DNA of 54,485 nucleotides from Verrucomicrobiota bacterium (GCA_004294095.1 RDZR01000037.1:1-54485), one strand, 5' to 3'. Positions 24,760 through 35,070 are shown, counted from the stretch's first letter. Notes: a model not told the origin generated them from the letters alone. Program-made: numbers and translations.

Positions 24760-25731
24760 ATGAGTTGGATTAAAGAGAATAAATTTGTCGCAGGCTTGAT
24801 TGGCGTGACCTTGGTCTGCATCGCTGGACTTTACTTTTTTGGATCATCTGCGGCGGGGCGTTATGAAGAGGAATTGTCTAAATTCCAGGCAGCAGCTGAT
24901 GAAGCGCGCAGCTTTGAGAGCTTGCCGCTTTATCCGAAGACGGAAAATGTCCATGGCAAAACCAAAGCCTTGGCAGAATATCGCGCGGCGGTTGAGTCCA
25001 TCCAAGCGGCCTACGGCAAGTATGTCCCCAAAGAAATCACCAATACCTCGCCCCAAGATTTCACCAATCGTTTAAAGGATGTGGATGCCGGTCTTGTCAA
25101 AGCGTTTGAAGAATCATCCACGGCCTTGCCGGAAGGTTTTTTTAGCGGATTTGAGAGCTTCCGGACATCATTGCCGGCAGCACCGGTGACAGGTTTGCTC
25201 AACTATCAACTCAACGCGTCCCAATTCGTGCTGCAGGAATTAGCCAAGGCGCGGCCAGTCAGGCTGGTTAATTTTTACCGCGAGCCACTGGCAGAGGAAA
25301 TTGGGCAGACATTTACTCCGGGTCCGGATGATGCCGCGCGCAAACATTCGTTTGAACTTTCTTTTGTTGGGTCTGAAAGATCTGTGCGCGAATTCATCGG
25401 AGCGATTTCCAATCCAAGTCCTCATTATGTGGTGATCCGCTCGATGCGTGTCATCAACATGAAGAAGGAAGCGCCGAAGGCATCGGATGCCAAATTTGAA
25501 AAAGAGGCAAAAGCTTCTACAGGATCTCCAGCGGCTGCGCCTGCGGAAGAGCAAAGTGTTTTCGGCTCGCTTCCCGGAGATGAGGCCGCTGCGTCCGAGC
25601 CAGCCGCCGCTGCGCCACAGCCTGCCGCACCCTCAGTGAGGATCTTGGCGCCTGTTCTTGGCAGCGAAGATATTCGCGTTTTTCTGCGCTACGATGTGTT
25701 GCAATTTTTGCCTGCGAAACCACTCCCTTAA
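24760..25731 (+). CDS. Pilus-associated membrane protein, Amuc_1100-like (PilO-like)
   Basis: A protein of 323 residues with a short cytoplasmic start (MSWIKENKF), one membrane helix (VAGLIGVTLVCIAGLYFFG), a coiled-coil segment, and a periplasmic domain with HSFELSFVGSERSVREFIGA that resembles PilO. The C-terminal quarter is rich in alanine and proline. Akkermansia Amuc_1100, known for its effects on the host, has the same length, topology, start (MSNW) and Ala/Pro-rich tail. Assignment rests on these features and gene order. Confidence 0.75.
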   Translation: MSWIKENKFVAGLIGVTLVCIAGLYFFGSSAAGRYEEELSKFQAAADEARSFESLPLYPKTENVHGKTKALAEYRAAVESIQAAYGKYVPKEITNTSPQDFTNRLKDVDAGLVKAFEESSTALPEGFFSGFESFRTSLPAAPVTGLLNYQLNASQFVLQELAKARPVRLVNFYREPLAEEIGQTFTPGPDDAARKHSFELSFVGSERSVREFIGAISNPSPHYVVIRSMRVINMKKEAPKASDAKFEKEAKASTGSPAAAPAEEQSVFGSLPGDEAAASEPAAAAPQPAAPSVRILAPVLGSEDIRVFLRYDVLQFLPAKPLP

Positions 25732-25758
25732 AAACCTTTCTTATCTATTTCACAAACC

Positions 25759-26811
25759 ATGTCTTGGTTCTCTCAAAATTACGAAAAAGCAGCCCTTGGC
25801 GGTGCTGCAGTGGTCGCTCTCGGTGTGCTTTACCTCGGTTGGAGCAAGTTTGCTTCAGTCAGCGAAAACTTCACCATGGATATGGCCGGTAGTGGAAATA
25901 ACAACACTGCTGTCACCAATGCCGACCATGTGCCCAAGGCCATTGCTTCCCTCAGCATGGATCGCAACTGGAAGTCAGGAGAAGTCGATGGCCGAGCAGT
26001 CGATCTTTTTGTTGGGATCCCGCTTTTTGTCGCCAGTAAAGAGCCGACCAAACCGCTCGATCCCTTCAAAGGCGAGATGATTCACCCCCCGATCCCTAAC
26101 AAATGGTGGATCGATAATCGGATTGACCCAGGTTTCTCAGACTCACCACAGCAAGATCCTGATGGCGATGGTTTCTCCAACCTCGAAGAATTCAACGCGA
26201 AAACGGACCCAAATAATCCAGCAGCGATTCCTTCGTTGATCGCTAAATTAATGTATGTCAAAGACGAGAGCTTAGGATGGGTCTTGCGTCCCAGCTATGA
26301 AAGTAACGGTAGCTTCCCATTCAGATATGAAGATACCACTCGCCGCACCAACACCACAGGCGGCATGAATCTCATCGCTCCTGGGCAAACATTTTTTGCC
26401 AAGCCGCCGATGGATAATCGCTTCAAGCTCTTAAGCTCAGAAGTTCGCAAAGAGCTGAATAAAAACATCAACGTCGAAATGGATGTGATGATTGTAAGAA
26501 TTGAAGATCAACGCCCAAACAAAAAAGGCGTGATCTATGAGTTGCCATCACCACTCCCAGAGCAACGCAAAAATGAGTTTATTCAATATGACCGCAGCGC
26601 GGTGATGTCGCTCGAAGCACTCGGTCAAAATGGTCGCCAATTCGTCATCGAAGAAAATACCGCATTTGCTGTGCCTCCCGATGCTCCGAAAAAACAATAC
26701 TTCCTGAAAAAAGTTACTCCCGAAAAAATCGAGGTCGAACACACCAATGATGCAGGTGAAAAAACACTCGTCGAAATCGAAAAAGGCAACATGCCTAAAA
26801 TAGATCCGTAA
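25759..26811 (+). CDS. Pilus-operon protein with calcium-binding-like repeat, Amuc_1099-like
   Basis: A protein of 350 residues: short start MSWFSQNYEKAA, one membrane helix (LGGAAVVALGVLYLGW), then an extracytoplasmic body. Residues about 134-147 read DPDGDGFSNLEEFN followed by KTDPNN, a thrombospondin type 3/EF-hand-like calcium-binding pattern. The rest includes FKLLSSEVRKELNKNINVEM and is not recognised. Fourth gene of the operon, between the PilO-like and secretin genes, as is Amuc_1099 in Akkermansia. Confidence 0.7.
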   Translation: MSWFSQNYEKAALGGAAVVALGVLYLGWSKFASVSENFTMDMAGSGNNNTAVTNADHVPKAIASLSMDRNWKSGEVDGRAVDLFVGIPLFVASKEPTKPLDPFKGEMIHPPIPNKWWIDNRIDPGFSDSPQQDPDGDGFSNLEEFNAKTDPNNPAAIPSLIAKLMYVKDESLGWVLRPSYESNGSFPFRYEDTTRRTNTTGGMNLIAPGQTFFAKPPMDNRFKLLSSEVRKELNKNINVEMDVMIVRIEDQRPNKKGVIYELPSPLPEQRKNEFIQYDRSAVMSLEALGQNGRQFVIEENTAFAVPPDAPKKQYFLKKVTPEKIEVEHTNDAGEKTLVEIEKGNMPKIDP

Positions 26812-26869
26812 TTCTAAGAAAAATACCTTTTCAATTCCTCAAAACATCGACAGAATCCCACAGCCAACT

Positions 26870-29494
26870 ATGCAAAAAACTCCTATTTATCGAACAAGTA
26901 GCGTTGCTCTCGCTCTCATGGCGGTCGCCGCCACCATTCCGGCCATGATTCCGGCCGCCTCAGCTGGTGAAGGCGGATATGGCATGAGCGGGCTCGCTCA
27001 GCGCGAAATGCTCCGCCGCCAAAACGCCGTTTCAGAAGCCGATGCTTTGATTCTCGAGGGGCGTGCTGCTTACGCCAAAGGTGATTACCAAATGGCTGTC
27101 GATAAGTATCGTCAAGCTGTGGATCGTCTGCCAGATGCGCCGATGGTTGCCGATCGCCGTGCAAGCTACGTTGCTCACTTGGGCGACGCGAGCGTGGCTC
27201 TATCCCAGCAGTATCGTAAAGTCGGGAAATACTCCGAAGCTCGCACGATGCTCGACCAAGTCATCACACTTGATCCGAACAATTTCGATGCAAAACGCGA
27301 ACTTGGATATTTAGACGATCCGATTCGCACCAATCCAGCATTGACCTATGAGCACACCCAAAATGTCGATCGTGTGCGTCGCGGCCTTTACATGGCCGAG
27401 GGCAATTATAACCTTGGTAAATACGATCAATCCAAGAGGGAATATGAAGAGGTTCTCCGCGTGGATCCCTACAATTCGGCTGCACGACGCGGGTTAGAAA
27501 AGCTCTCCCAAGCACGCACCGATTACTATCGTGCTGCTTATGATCACACCCGTGCTGAGCTTCTGATGCAGGTTGATCAAGCGTGGGAACTTGCCGTCCC
27601 TCCGCTCTCGCCAACCGATGGCCCTGACAACTTCACCACTGATAATTCAAACACTGGAGTAGCTTACATCACCGATAAATTACGTTCGATCATTATTCCT
27701 CAAGTTAACTTTGAAGATACCACGGTTGAAGAAGCAGTTGATTTCCTCCGCCAGCGCTCAATCGAGCTGGACACCAAAGAATTAGATCCTGAGAAAAAAG
27801 GAATTAACTTTGTGGTTCGCCGCCCGCGGACAAACACTGCGGCCCCTGCAGCGGATGCAGGTTTGGATGCAGGTGCAGCGGATGCCGCGCCCGCGCTTGG
27901 AGTTGCAGATCCATCTGCATTGCGCATCAAAGAGCTGCGTATTCGCAATGTGCCGTTGGCCGTCGCCCTGCAATACATTTGTGAGCAAACTCAACTCCAA
28001 TATAAAGTTGATGAGTTCTCGGTGACGCTTGTTTCACTTGTTGAGCAGAGCCAAGATTTGTTCACTCGCACGTTCCGCGTTCCACCTGATTTCGCAACAT
28101 CCATTTCCTCCGGAGGGGGAGCGACTGGAGCGGGCGCTGCCGCTGATGATCCATTCGGTGCTCCAGCTGGTGGCGCCAGTGCGATCGCACCGCGCCTTCC
28201 AATCATGGAGCTACTCAAGCAAAATGGAATCGCTTTTGGTGAGGGTAGTTCTGCGACTCTTAGCAACAACGGCACACTATTGGTCAACAACGTGCCGTCC
28301 GAGTTAGACAAGGTGGAGGCACTCGTGCAGGCATCCATTGCCGGCAAGCCCAAACAGGTTAAAATCACCACCAAATTTGTCGAAATTTCCCAAGAAAATA
28401 GCGACGAGCTTGGTTTTGATTGGATCATCAATCCATTCGGCCTTAGTGCAAACACACTCTTTGGCTCAGGCGGAACAATCGGTAACCAAGGTGGGCGCAC
28501 CGGAAATGATTTCGTCAGCGAAATCGATGGAGTCAGCATTCCAAGTGTCCCAGCGGACCCATCCCAATTTGTGGACAATGCCGTGACCAATGGATTGCGG
28601 AGTGGTGACCAAGCCATCAATCGTAACAGCATCGATGCAATCTTGAATAACCCGAACCGCACTGCCCAGCGCGCCAACGTCGCTCCAGGGATCATGTCAC
28701 TCACTGGACTCTTCAGTGATGGTTATGTGCAAATGATGATGCGCGGACTCTCTCAGAAAAAAGGCACGGACTTGATGACGGCGCCTTCGATTACTGCGAA
28801 ATCTGGCCAGAAAGCTTCGATTGAAATTATTCGCGAATTTATCTACCCGACAGAATATGAGCCCCCAGAACTTCCAAATAGCGTTGGTTCTACCAGCGAT
28901 TTTGGTTTAGGCCTTGGTGGTGGTGGTGGCGGTGGCTTCCCGGTCACTCCTGCAACGCCGACAGCCTTTACCACCCGCAACACGGGTGTGACATTGGAAA
29001 TTGAGCCAAATATCAGTGAAAACGATTTCATCATCGATCTGAAATTTGTCCCTGAGATTGTTGAGTTTGAAGGATTCGTCAACTACGGCAGCCCGATCCA
29101 AGCACCGTCTTCCGATGCCTTGGGCAATCCAGTGGTCTCGATCATTACTGAAAACCGCATCGAGATGCCGGTCTTCTCTACTCGTAAAGTCAATACTTCA
29201 CTGACCATTTATGATGGTTACACGGTAGCACTCGGTGGTTTGGTCCGTGAGGATGTGCAAAATATTGAGGATAAAGTGCCGATTCTTGGCGATATTCCAA
29301 TCATTGGACGTCTGTTCCAAACGAAGGCTGAAAATCGCATCAAATCGAATCTGATCATCTTCGTTTCAGCACAAATCATCGATTCCACAGGCCGTCCGCT
29401 TCGTGGGGTAGATAGTGCCTCGGCAGGATTTGGAGCTACCTCCGGCATGGATGGAGGAGTTCTTCCAGCGATCGATATGCCTCCGGCTCCATGA
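26870..29494 (+). CDS. Secretin of type II/IV pilus family with TPR domain, Amuc_1098-like
   Basis: A protein of 874 residues. Signal peptide at residues 1-33 (ending ASAGEG), then tetratricopeptide-like repeats (YAKGDYQMAVDKYRQAVDRL, YNLGKYDQSKREYEEVLRVD), N-domains (SELDKVEALVQASIAGKPKQ and the VKITTKFVEISQ beta strand), and a C-terminal secretin core (KKGTDLMTAPSITAKSGQKA, VGLG-type VALGGLVREDVQNIEDKVPI, LGDIPIIGRLFQ). A glycine run (GLGGGGGGGF) sits in the core loop. Secretins form outer-membrane channels. It is the last gene of the operon and is followed by a strong terminator. Confidence 0.9.
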   Translation: MQKTPIYRTSSVALALMAVAATIPAMIPAASAGEGGYGMSGLAQREMLRRQNAVSEADALILEGRAAYAKGDYQMAVDKYRQAVDRLPDAPMVADRRASYVAHLGDASVALSQQYRKVGKYSEARTMLDQVITLDPNNFDAKRELGYLDDPIRTNPALTYEHTQNVDRVRRGLYMAEGNYNLGKYDQSKREYEEVLRVDPYNSAARRGLEKLSQARTDYYRAAYDHTRAELLMQVDQAWELAVPPLSPTDGPDNFTTDNSNTGVAYITDKLRSIIIPQVNFEDTTVEEAVDFLRQRSIELDTKELDPEKKGINFVVRRPRTNTAAPAADAGLDAGAADAAPALGVADPSALRIKELRIRNVPLAVALQYICEQTQLQYKVDEFSVTLVSLVEQSQDLFTRTFRVPPDFATSISSGGGATGAGAAADDPFGAPAGGASAIAPRLPIMELLKQNGIAFGEGSSATLSNNGTLLVNNVPSELDKVEALVQASIAGKPKQVKITTKFVEISQENSDELGFDWIINPFGLSANTLFGSGGTIGNQGGRTGNDFVSEIDGVSIPSVPADPSQFVDNAVTNGLRSGDQAINRNSIDAILNNPNRTAQRANVAPGIMSLTGLFSDGYVQMMMRGLSQKKGTDLMTAPSITAKSGQKASIEIIREFIYPTEYEPPELPNSVGSTSDFGLGLGGGGGGGFPVTPATPTAFTTRNTGVTLEIEPNISENDFIIDLKFVPEIVEFEGFVNYGSPIQAPSSDALGNPVVSIITENRIEMPVFSTRKVNTSLTIYDGYTVALGGLVREDVQNIEDKVPILGDIPIIGRLFQTKAENRIKSNLIIFVSAQIIDSTGRPLRGVDSASAGFGATSGMDGGVLPAIDMPPAP

Positions 29495-29532
29495 GTTCTT
29501 TGTTCAATTGATGAAGATTGATTGATTATTTC

Positions 29533-29565
29533 AAAACGGCGGGGATCGCGATCCTCGCCGTTTTT
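29533..29565 (+). terminator. Rho-independent terminator of the pilus operon
   Basis: AAAACGGCGGGGATC and GATCCTCGCCGTTTTT form a long, nearly perfect stem with a tiny GC loop and a T-run, 39 bases after the secretin stop. The A-run on the left arm means it can also end transcription coming from the other strand. Confidence 0.88.
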
Positions 29566-29606
29566 CTATTGCGGGGTGCCGCTTATCCAGCAGCCTTATC
29601 CATCGT

Positions 29607-31505
29607 ATGCAAGTCATCATTCTAACAGGCGGAGTCGCAACCGGGAAATCGACCTGTGCCCAACTGTTAGAGCAAATGCTGCCAACGCCTCACCGTTTTG
29701 ATTGCGATGCCTCAGTGCACCGATTATTGGCAGAGGATGCCATCGTTCGGCAAAAAGTGATCGAAGCGTTTGGCGATGAAATGCTCGATGCCGGCGGAAC
29801 CTTGTCTCGCAAGCAACTCCGCGAGCGGGTTTTTCAGGATGAGCTGGCAAGAAACACTCTCGAAGCGATACTTCACCCACGGGTGCGCGAGGAATGTCTT
29901 GCCTTTTTGCAGCTCGCTGCTAAAAAAAGTGCGGAATTCTGCATCGTCGAGATTCCGCTTTTCTTTGAAAAGAAATTCACCATTGGGCCAGCATGTGTCC
30001 TCGTTGTCGCGTGCTCTCCTGCTACCCAAATGCAACGACTCGCAGCTCGCAACGGTCTCGATCCGGCAACTGCGCAAGCAATGGTGTCTTCTCAACTCTC
30101 AATTTTTGAAAAAATTTCCCTCGCGGATTTGGTATTTTGGAATGAAGGACCGCCTTCGCTGTTAGAATCACAAGCCCGCCGCTTTGCCCAAGAACTTATG
30201 ATGAATGATCCTGAAAATTCCGCATCCGCGGCGATCGCACCCGTCGATCCTGCCGTGATCCATCTCCAAGCATTTCGCGAAAAGCCTCTTGCTGAGTTGC
30301 AAGCGATGGCAGAAACCGTGCCTGCACGTATTTCCGCTGGTATCTCAAAAAGCCAACTGATTTACGAATTATGCTGCTTTTACGGTAGCGAGGGCACGCA
30401 GCTCGAAGCAGAAGGCATCATTGAAATTGGCAAAGATAACTTCGCCATGCTGCGCGATCCGGCCCGCAGCTTTCGTCCTGGGCAGGATGATATTCACCTT
30501 GGCAGCCATTTTCTGCGCGATCATGGCCTGCGCGTCGGCCAACTTCTCAAGGTGCGCATCAAACCACCGCGCGAACGTGGAAAATATCTATCAGTTTCTG
30601 AAATCATCGAGATCGAAGGAATCCCGCTCACTGACTATCAAGCGCCTACAGATTTTGATCGATTGACCCCGTTGTTTCCCGACCAACGCATCCATTTGGA
30701 AGGTGAAGGACCGGATTTTCTTGGCGTGCGCGTGATCGATCTTATCGCTCCACTTGGCAAAGGACAACGCGGCATCATCGTCGCTCCACCGCGCGGCGGA
30801 AAAACAATTTTACTCAAACAAATCGCTCGTTCCATCATCAGAAACCATCCGGAAGCGGTGTTGATTATTTTGCTGTTAGATGAGCGGCCTGAAGAAGTCA
30901 CCGACTTTGAAGAAACCGTCGGCTCGCAAGTTTTTGCATCGACCTTTGACGAAGCACCGAAGCGCCATGCGCAAGTTGCTGAGTTGGTCATTGAGCGTGC
31001 GAAGCGTCTGGTCGAGCAAGGCAAAGATGTGATTCTTCTGTTAGATAGTTTGACGCGTCTTGCTCGCGGATATAATTCGGCGATGCAAGGTGGCCCGATC
31101 GGCTCGGGCGGAGTGAGTCCCGCAGCTTTACAAAAATCCCGCAAATTTTTCAGCTCCGCCCGCAACGTGGAGGAAGGTGGCTCGCTCACCATTCTCGCCA
31201 CGGCATTGGTCGAAACGGAAAGTCGCCTCGATGATGTCGTCTTTGAAGAATTTAAGGGCACTGGAAATATGGAGGTGCGTCTCGATCGAGAACTTGCCGA
31301 GCGGCGTGTTTATCCCGCGATTCATATTCCACAATCCGGCACCCGCAATGATGATCGCCTCTATCATCCTGATGAATTTCTTCGCGTGGTCGATGTGCGC
31401 AAACAATTAGCTCAGCAGCCGATAGGCGATGCCATTGAAACGCTGCTTACTAACTTGCGCGCGACGAAGTCGAACGCCGAGTTCCTCTTGCGCGGTTTGC
31501 GCTGA
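29607..31505 (+). CDS. Fusion of dephospho-CoA kinase (CoaE) and transcription terminator Rho
   Basis: A 632-residue continuous frame. Residues 1-198 are CoaE: P-loop TGGVATGKSTCAQLL, FDCDASVHRLL, LHPRVREE, VEIPLFFEK, RLAARNGL, the last step of coenzyme A synthesis. Residues from about 210 are Rho: LAELQAMAE, the RNA-binding region (GIIEIGKDNFAMLR, DDIHLGSHFLRDHGLRVG), P-loop IVAPPRGGKT, LLDERPEEVTDFE, the Q-loop region YNSAMQGGPIGSGGVSPAAL and FEEFKGTGNMEVRLDREL. Internal ATGs at the junction (LMMNDPENS, about 199-200) could let Rho be made alone. Both halves look complete. It sits alone between two terminator-bounded units. Confidence 0.93.
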   Translation: MQVIILTGGVATGKSTCAQLLEQMLPTPHRFDCDASVHRLLAEDAIVRQKVIEAFGDEMLDAGGTLSRKQLRERVFQDELARNTLEAILHPRVREECLAFLQLAAKKSAEFCIVEIPLFFEKKFTIGPACVLVVACSPATQMQRLAARNGLDPATAQAMVSSQLSIFEKISLADLVFWNEGPPSLLESQARRFAQELMMNDPENSASAAIAPVDPAVIHLQAFREKPLAELQAMAETVPARISAGISKSQLIYELCCFYGSEGTQLEAEGIIEIGKDNFAMLRDPARSFRPGQDDIHLGSHFLRDHGLRVGQLLKVRIKPPRERGKYLSVSEIIEIEGIPLTDYQAPTDFDRLTPLFPDQRIHLEGEGPDFLGVRVIDLIAPLGKGQRGIIVAPPRGGKTILLKQIARSIIRNHPEAVLIILLLDERPEEVTDFEETVGSQVFASTFDEAPKRHAQVAELVIERAKRLVEQGKDVILLLDSLTRLARGYNSAMQGGPIGSGGVSPAALQKSRKFFSSARNVEEGGSLTILATALVETESRLDDVVFEEFKGTGNMEVRLDRELAERRVYPAIHIPQSGTRNDDRLYHPDEFLRVVDVRKQLAQQPIGDAIETLLTNLRATKSNAEFLLRGLR

Positions 31506-31674
31506 AGATGCCTCGCTTTTTAAGGCGGTTCTTTTTTCAAGCGCTTCTTGTAACTGGCTGATTGACACCTTGCAGCCGCCTGCATAGCCTGCCGCGCCTG
31601 CATACCTTTAGCTATTCTTCAGTTTAGTTAGAAATGGGCGATGCAGTGCTCTAAACACGATACGATCCACCAAG

Positions 31675-34467
31675 ATGGCCACCAAAAAAAAGGCTGCTAA
31701 ACCCGCAGCTAAAAAATCCGCAGTGAAGCAAACCGCTTCTAACAAAAAAGTAAAATACGTTTACAATTGGGGAGCCGGTAAGGCTGATGGCGATGGCAAA
31801 ATGAAGCCATTGCTAGGCGGCAAAGGAGCCAACCTCGCCGAGATGACGCGCATTGGTTTGCCAGTGCCTCCAGGATTCACCATTTCAACAGAAGTTTGCA
31901 CCTACTTCTACGCTAACAAGAAATCCTATCCGCTGACTCTCCAAGCTGAGATGGAAGCAGGTGTTAGAAACATGGAAAAAATCATGGGTTCCAAGTTTGG
32001 CGATGCTAAAGGCTTGCCTCTGTTAGTTGCTGTGCGCTCCGGTGCTCGTGACTCAATGCCCGGAATGATGGACACCATTCTCAACCTCGGCCTCAATGAT
32101 CAGACGGTCTTGGCTCTTGCCACCGTGACCAAAAATGAGCGCTTCGCATGGGACTGCTATCGCCGCTTTATCCAAATGTATGGCGACGTCGTGCTTGGCG
32201 TGCAAAAAGCGGAAGGTGAAGATCACGAGCCGTTTGAAACCGTCATCGAAGAATACAAACACGAAGTCTATGGAAAAGACTTGGTGGACTCTGATCTAAC
32301 AGCAGAGGATAACAAAGAGCTTGTTACCCGCTTCAAGGCGTTGGTGAAAAAGCGCACTGGAAAAACTTTCCCGAATGATCCATGGGATCAACTTCGTGGC
32401 GCAGCAGGCGCAGTCTTTAGCTCGTGGATGAATGACCGCGCGATTGTCTATCGCCGGAAATATAACATTCCTGCTGAGTGGGGCACTGCCGTCAACGTGC
32501 AGGCGATGGTTTATGGAAATACCGGAAATACTTCTGGCTCGGGCGTTGCCTTTACCCGCAATCCTGCCAACGGGGCCAACGAGTTTTATGGTGAGTTCCT
32601 CATCAATGCTCAAGGCGAAGACGTCGTCGCTGGTGTGCGCACCCCAGAGCCGGTGAGCAAATTGAAAGCTGCAATGCCGAAGCCCTACGCGGAGTTGATG
32701 AAAGTCCGCGCGATTCTTGAAAAGCATTTCAAAGATGTGCAAGACGTGGAATTCACGGTGCAAGAAGGCAAGCTGTTCATGTTGCAAACTCGCAACGGAA
32801 AACGCACGGCTGCAGCTGCACTGAAGTTCTCGATGGACATGGTGAAAGAAAAACTCATCGATTGGGAAACTGCCGTGCTTCGCAATCCGGCCGATCAGTT
32901 AGATCAATTGCTCGCACCCATTTTCGATCTAGCAGATGCGAAGAAAGCGAAAGTCATCGCTTCCGGATTACCAGCGGGCCCAGGTGCTGCATCAGGAAAA
33001 ATTTACCTCAATGCAGAACGTGCAGTGCTTGCAGAAGCTCGCGGAGAGAAAGTTCTGTTAGTCCGCACCGAGACCAGCCCAGAAGATCTTCGCGGGATGA
33101 TCGCTGCCGAAGGGATTCTAACATCCAAAGGCGGCGTCTCATCGCACGCGGCCTTGGTTGCTCGTCAAATGGGCAAAGTCTGCGTTTGTGGCGCGGCAGG
33201 TGTGGAAATTGATTACGATAAAAAAACCGTCACGGCTTCTGGCCAGACGTTCAAAGAAGGGGACTTCATGTCCATTGATGGCACCAGTGGCTCAGTCTAT
33301 GGTGGCGCACTCAAAACAGCTCCATCAGAAATTATTGCTGGCATTGTTTCCAACGATAAAGCCGCACTGAAGACTGAGAAATTCAAGAGCTTCCTGCAAC
33401 TGATGAAGTGGTGTGAGCAGGCAACACGTCTTGCTGTTAGAACCAATGCAGACACTCCAGAACAAACTCGCATCGCGATGAAATTTGGAGCGACCGGCAT
33501 CGGCCTGACTCGCACTGAGCACATGTTCTTTGAAGGCAACCGCATCGACGCCATGCGCGAGATGATCCTCGCGACGACGCTGGATGCTCGCCAAAAAGCG
33601 CTTGCGAAGTTGTTGCCGTATCAGCGTAAAGATTTCATCGGAATTTTCACCGAATTGAAAGGCTTCCCCGCTACCATTCGTTTGTTAGATCCGCCGCTGC
33701 ATGAATTTTTGCCACACAGCAAAGAGCAGCAGCTGGACTTGGCTCGAACCCTCGGCGTGAAAGTTGAGAGCATCATTCAACGTGTGCATGATTTGCACGA
33801 ATTCAATCCGATGTTAGGCCACCGCGGATGTCGCCTCGGCGTCGCGTATCCGGAAATCACCGAGATGCAAGCACGCGCCATCTTTGAAGCCGCAGCAGAA
33901 GTTGCGAAAAAGAAAATCAAAGTGAAGCCTGAGGTGATGATCCCGCTAGTTGGGTTCAAGAAAGAATTCGACCTTCAAGCTGAGATCGTCCATCGCGTTG
34001 CGAAGGAAGTGATGGCTGAGAAAAAAATCAAATTCGACTATCAAGTTGGGACCATGATTGAAGTCCCGCGTGGTGCTCTCACGGCGGATGAAATTGCCGT
34101 TGGTGCAGAATTCTTCAGCTTCGGCACGAACGATCTAACACAAACTGCGCTCGGCATCAGCCGTGATGACATGGGTTCGTTCTTGCTGCCATACACGGAA
34201 GCAGAAGTGTTTAAGAAAAATCCATTTGCCACATTGGATACCACGGGCGTTGGCCAGCTAATGGAAATCGCCGTGGCCAAAGGCCGCAAAACTCGTCCGG
34301 ACATCAAGCTCGGCATCTGCGGTGAGCACGGCGGTGATCCTGAGTCGGTTGGCTTCTGCCACAAGCTCGGCCTCGCATATGTTTCATGCTCGCCATACCG
34401 TGTGCCAGTCGCACGTTTGGCCGCTGCTCAAGCTGCGATTGAAGAGAAGCGCGCTGCTAAAAAATAA
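31675..34467 (+). CDS. ppdK: Pyruvate, phosphate dikinase
   Basis: A protein of 930 residues interconverting pyruvate and phosphoenolpyruvate with ATP and phosphate. The N-terminal ATP-grasp domain begins at [14 protein letters not shown] and [20 protein letters not shown]; the swivelling domain carries the phosphorylated histidine in [16 protein letters not shown]; the C-terminal barrel has [26 protein letters not shown] and [19 protein letters not shown]. The first 27 residues are a lysine/alanine-rich tail ([15 protein letters not shown]) not usual for the enzyme. Upstream 169 bases hold a TTGACA (31562-31567) but no good -10. Confidence 0.97.
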   Translation: MATKKKAAKPAAKKSAVKQTASNKKVKYVYNWGAGKADGDGKMKPLLGGKGANLAEMTRIGLPVPPGFTISTEVCTYFYANKKSYPLTLQAEMEAGVRNMEKIMGSKFGDAKGLPLLVAVRSGARDSMPGMMDTILNLGLNDQTVLALATVTKNERFAWDCYRRFIQMYGDVVLGVQKAEGEDHEPFETVIEEYKHEVYGKDLVDSDLTAEDNKELVTRFKALVKKRTGKTFPNDPWDQLRGAAGAVFSSWMNDRAIVYRRKYNIPAEWGTAVNVQAMVYGNTGNTSGSGVAFTRNPANGANEFYGEFLINAQGEDVVAGVRTPEPVSKLKAAMPKPYAELMKVRAILEKHFKDVQDVEFTVQEGKLFMLQTRNGKRTAAAALKFSMDMVKEKLIDWETAVLRNPADQLDQLLAPIFDLADAKKAKVIASGLPAGPGAASGKIYLNAERAVLAEARGEKVLLVRTETSPEDLRGMIAAEGILTSKGGVSSHAALVARQMGKVCVCGAAGVEIDYDKKTVTASGQTFKEGDFMSIDGTSGSVYGGALKTAPSEIIAGIVSNDKAALKTEKFKSFLQLMKWCEQATRLAVRTNADTPEQTRIAMKFGATGIGLTRTEHMFFEGNRIDAMREMILATTLDARQKALAKLLPYQRKDFIGIFTELKGFPATIRLLDPPLHEFLPHSKEQQLDLARTLGVKVESIIQRVHDLHEFNPMLGHRGCRLGVAYPEITEMQARAIFEAAAEVAKKKIKVKPEVMIPLVGFKKEFDLQAEIVHRVAKEVMAEKKIKFDYQVGTMIEVPRGALTADEIAVGAEFFSFGTNDLTQTALGISRDDMGSFLLPYTEAEVFKKNPFATLDTTGVGQLMEIAVAKGRKTRPDIKLGICGEHGGDPESVGFCHKLGLAYVSCSPYRVPVARLAAAQAAIEEKRAAKK

Positions 34468-34496
34468 TTAGCCGTCATCTCTAAGACCTAACGCTC

Positions 34497-34530
34497 AAAT
34501 GCCGTCGTGGGTTCGCCCATGGCGGCATTT
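34497..34530 (+). terminator. Rho-independent terminator after ppdK
   Basis: AAATGCCG pairs with CGGCATTT, with an inner TGGG-TTCG-CCCA stem (a UUCG tetraloop), followed by a T-rich stretch. It lies about 30 bases after the ppdK stop. Confidence 0.85.
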
Positions 34531-34565
34531 TTGTTTTTTGCTGTAAGCCTTATTTTTCTGCTCGC

Positions 34566-34614
34566 TTGACCTCTTGGTGATGAATGCTCAATATGTTTGA
34601 ACATCAAAAAGGAG
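34566..34614 (+). promoter_or_regulatory. Possible promoter and clear ribosome-binding site of the CBS gene
   Basis: TTGACC (34566-34571) could be a -35 with a weak -10 around CAATAT (34589-34594). AAGGAG (34609-34614) is a strong Shine-Dalgarno, six bases before ATG 34621, and decides that start over the in-frame TTG at 34597. The promoter part is weak evidence. Confidence 0.4.
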
Positions 34615-34620
34615 AAACCC

Positions 34621-35070
34621 ATGGAAATTCAAGGAACTGTTTACGATTTATTGCACAACAAATCAGGTGAGGTTTGGACCACACATCCGAATGATTCGGT
34701 TTATGATGCCATCCGCCTGATGGGCGAAAAAAATATTGGTGCATTGGTCTGTGTGGAAAACGGCGAAGTAATCGGCGTGCTCTCAGAACGAGACTATAGC
34801 CGCAAAGTGGTGCTGCGTGGTAGAACCTCGCGGGACACACTTGTTGGAGAAATCGTCAGCCGCCCCGCTGTGGTGGCAAATTCCAAAGACAGCGCGGAAT
34901 CTTGCATGAAGCTGATGTTGCAGCGCCGCATCCGCCACCTGCCGGTGATGGACGATGGGCGCTTGATCGGCTTGGTTAGCATGGGAGATCTTGTGAATTG
35001 GGTGATTCGCTCGCAGCATCATACCATCCAACAATTGCAGGGCTTCATTGCGGGAGAATATCCGGGTTAG
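34621..35070 (+). CDS. CBS domain pair protein
   Basis: A protein of 149 residues made of two CBS motifs (VYDAIRLMGEKNIGALVCVE; MKLMLQRRIRHLPVMDDGRL), each followed by the typical I/VGVLSERDY or IGLVSMGDLVNWV. Such small proteins bind adenine nucleotides and regulate partners; no partner is evident here. The strong AAGGAG site fixes the start. An independent unit, after the ppdK terminator. Confidence 0.88.
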   Translation: MEIQGTVYDLLHNKSGEVWTTHPNDSVYDAIRLMGEKNIGALVCVENGEVIGVLSERDYSRKVVLRGRTSRDTLVGEIVSRPAVVANSKDSAESCMKLMLQRRIRHLPVMDDGRLIGLVSMGDLVNWVIRSQHHTIQQLQGFIAGEYPG

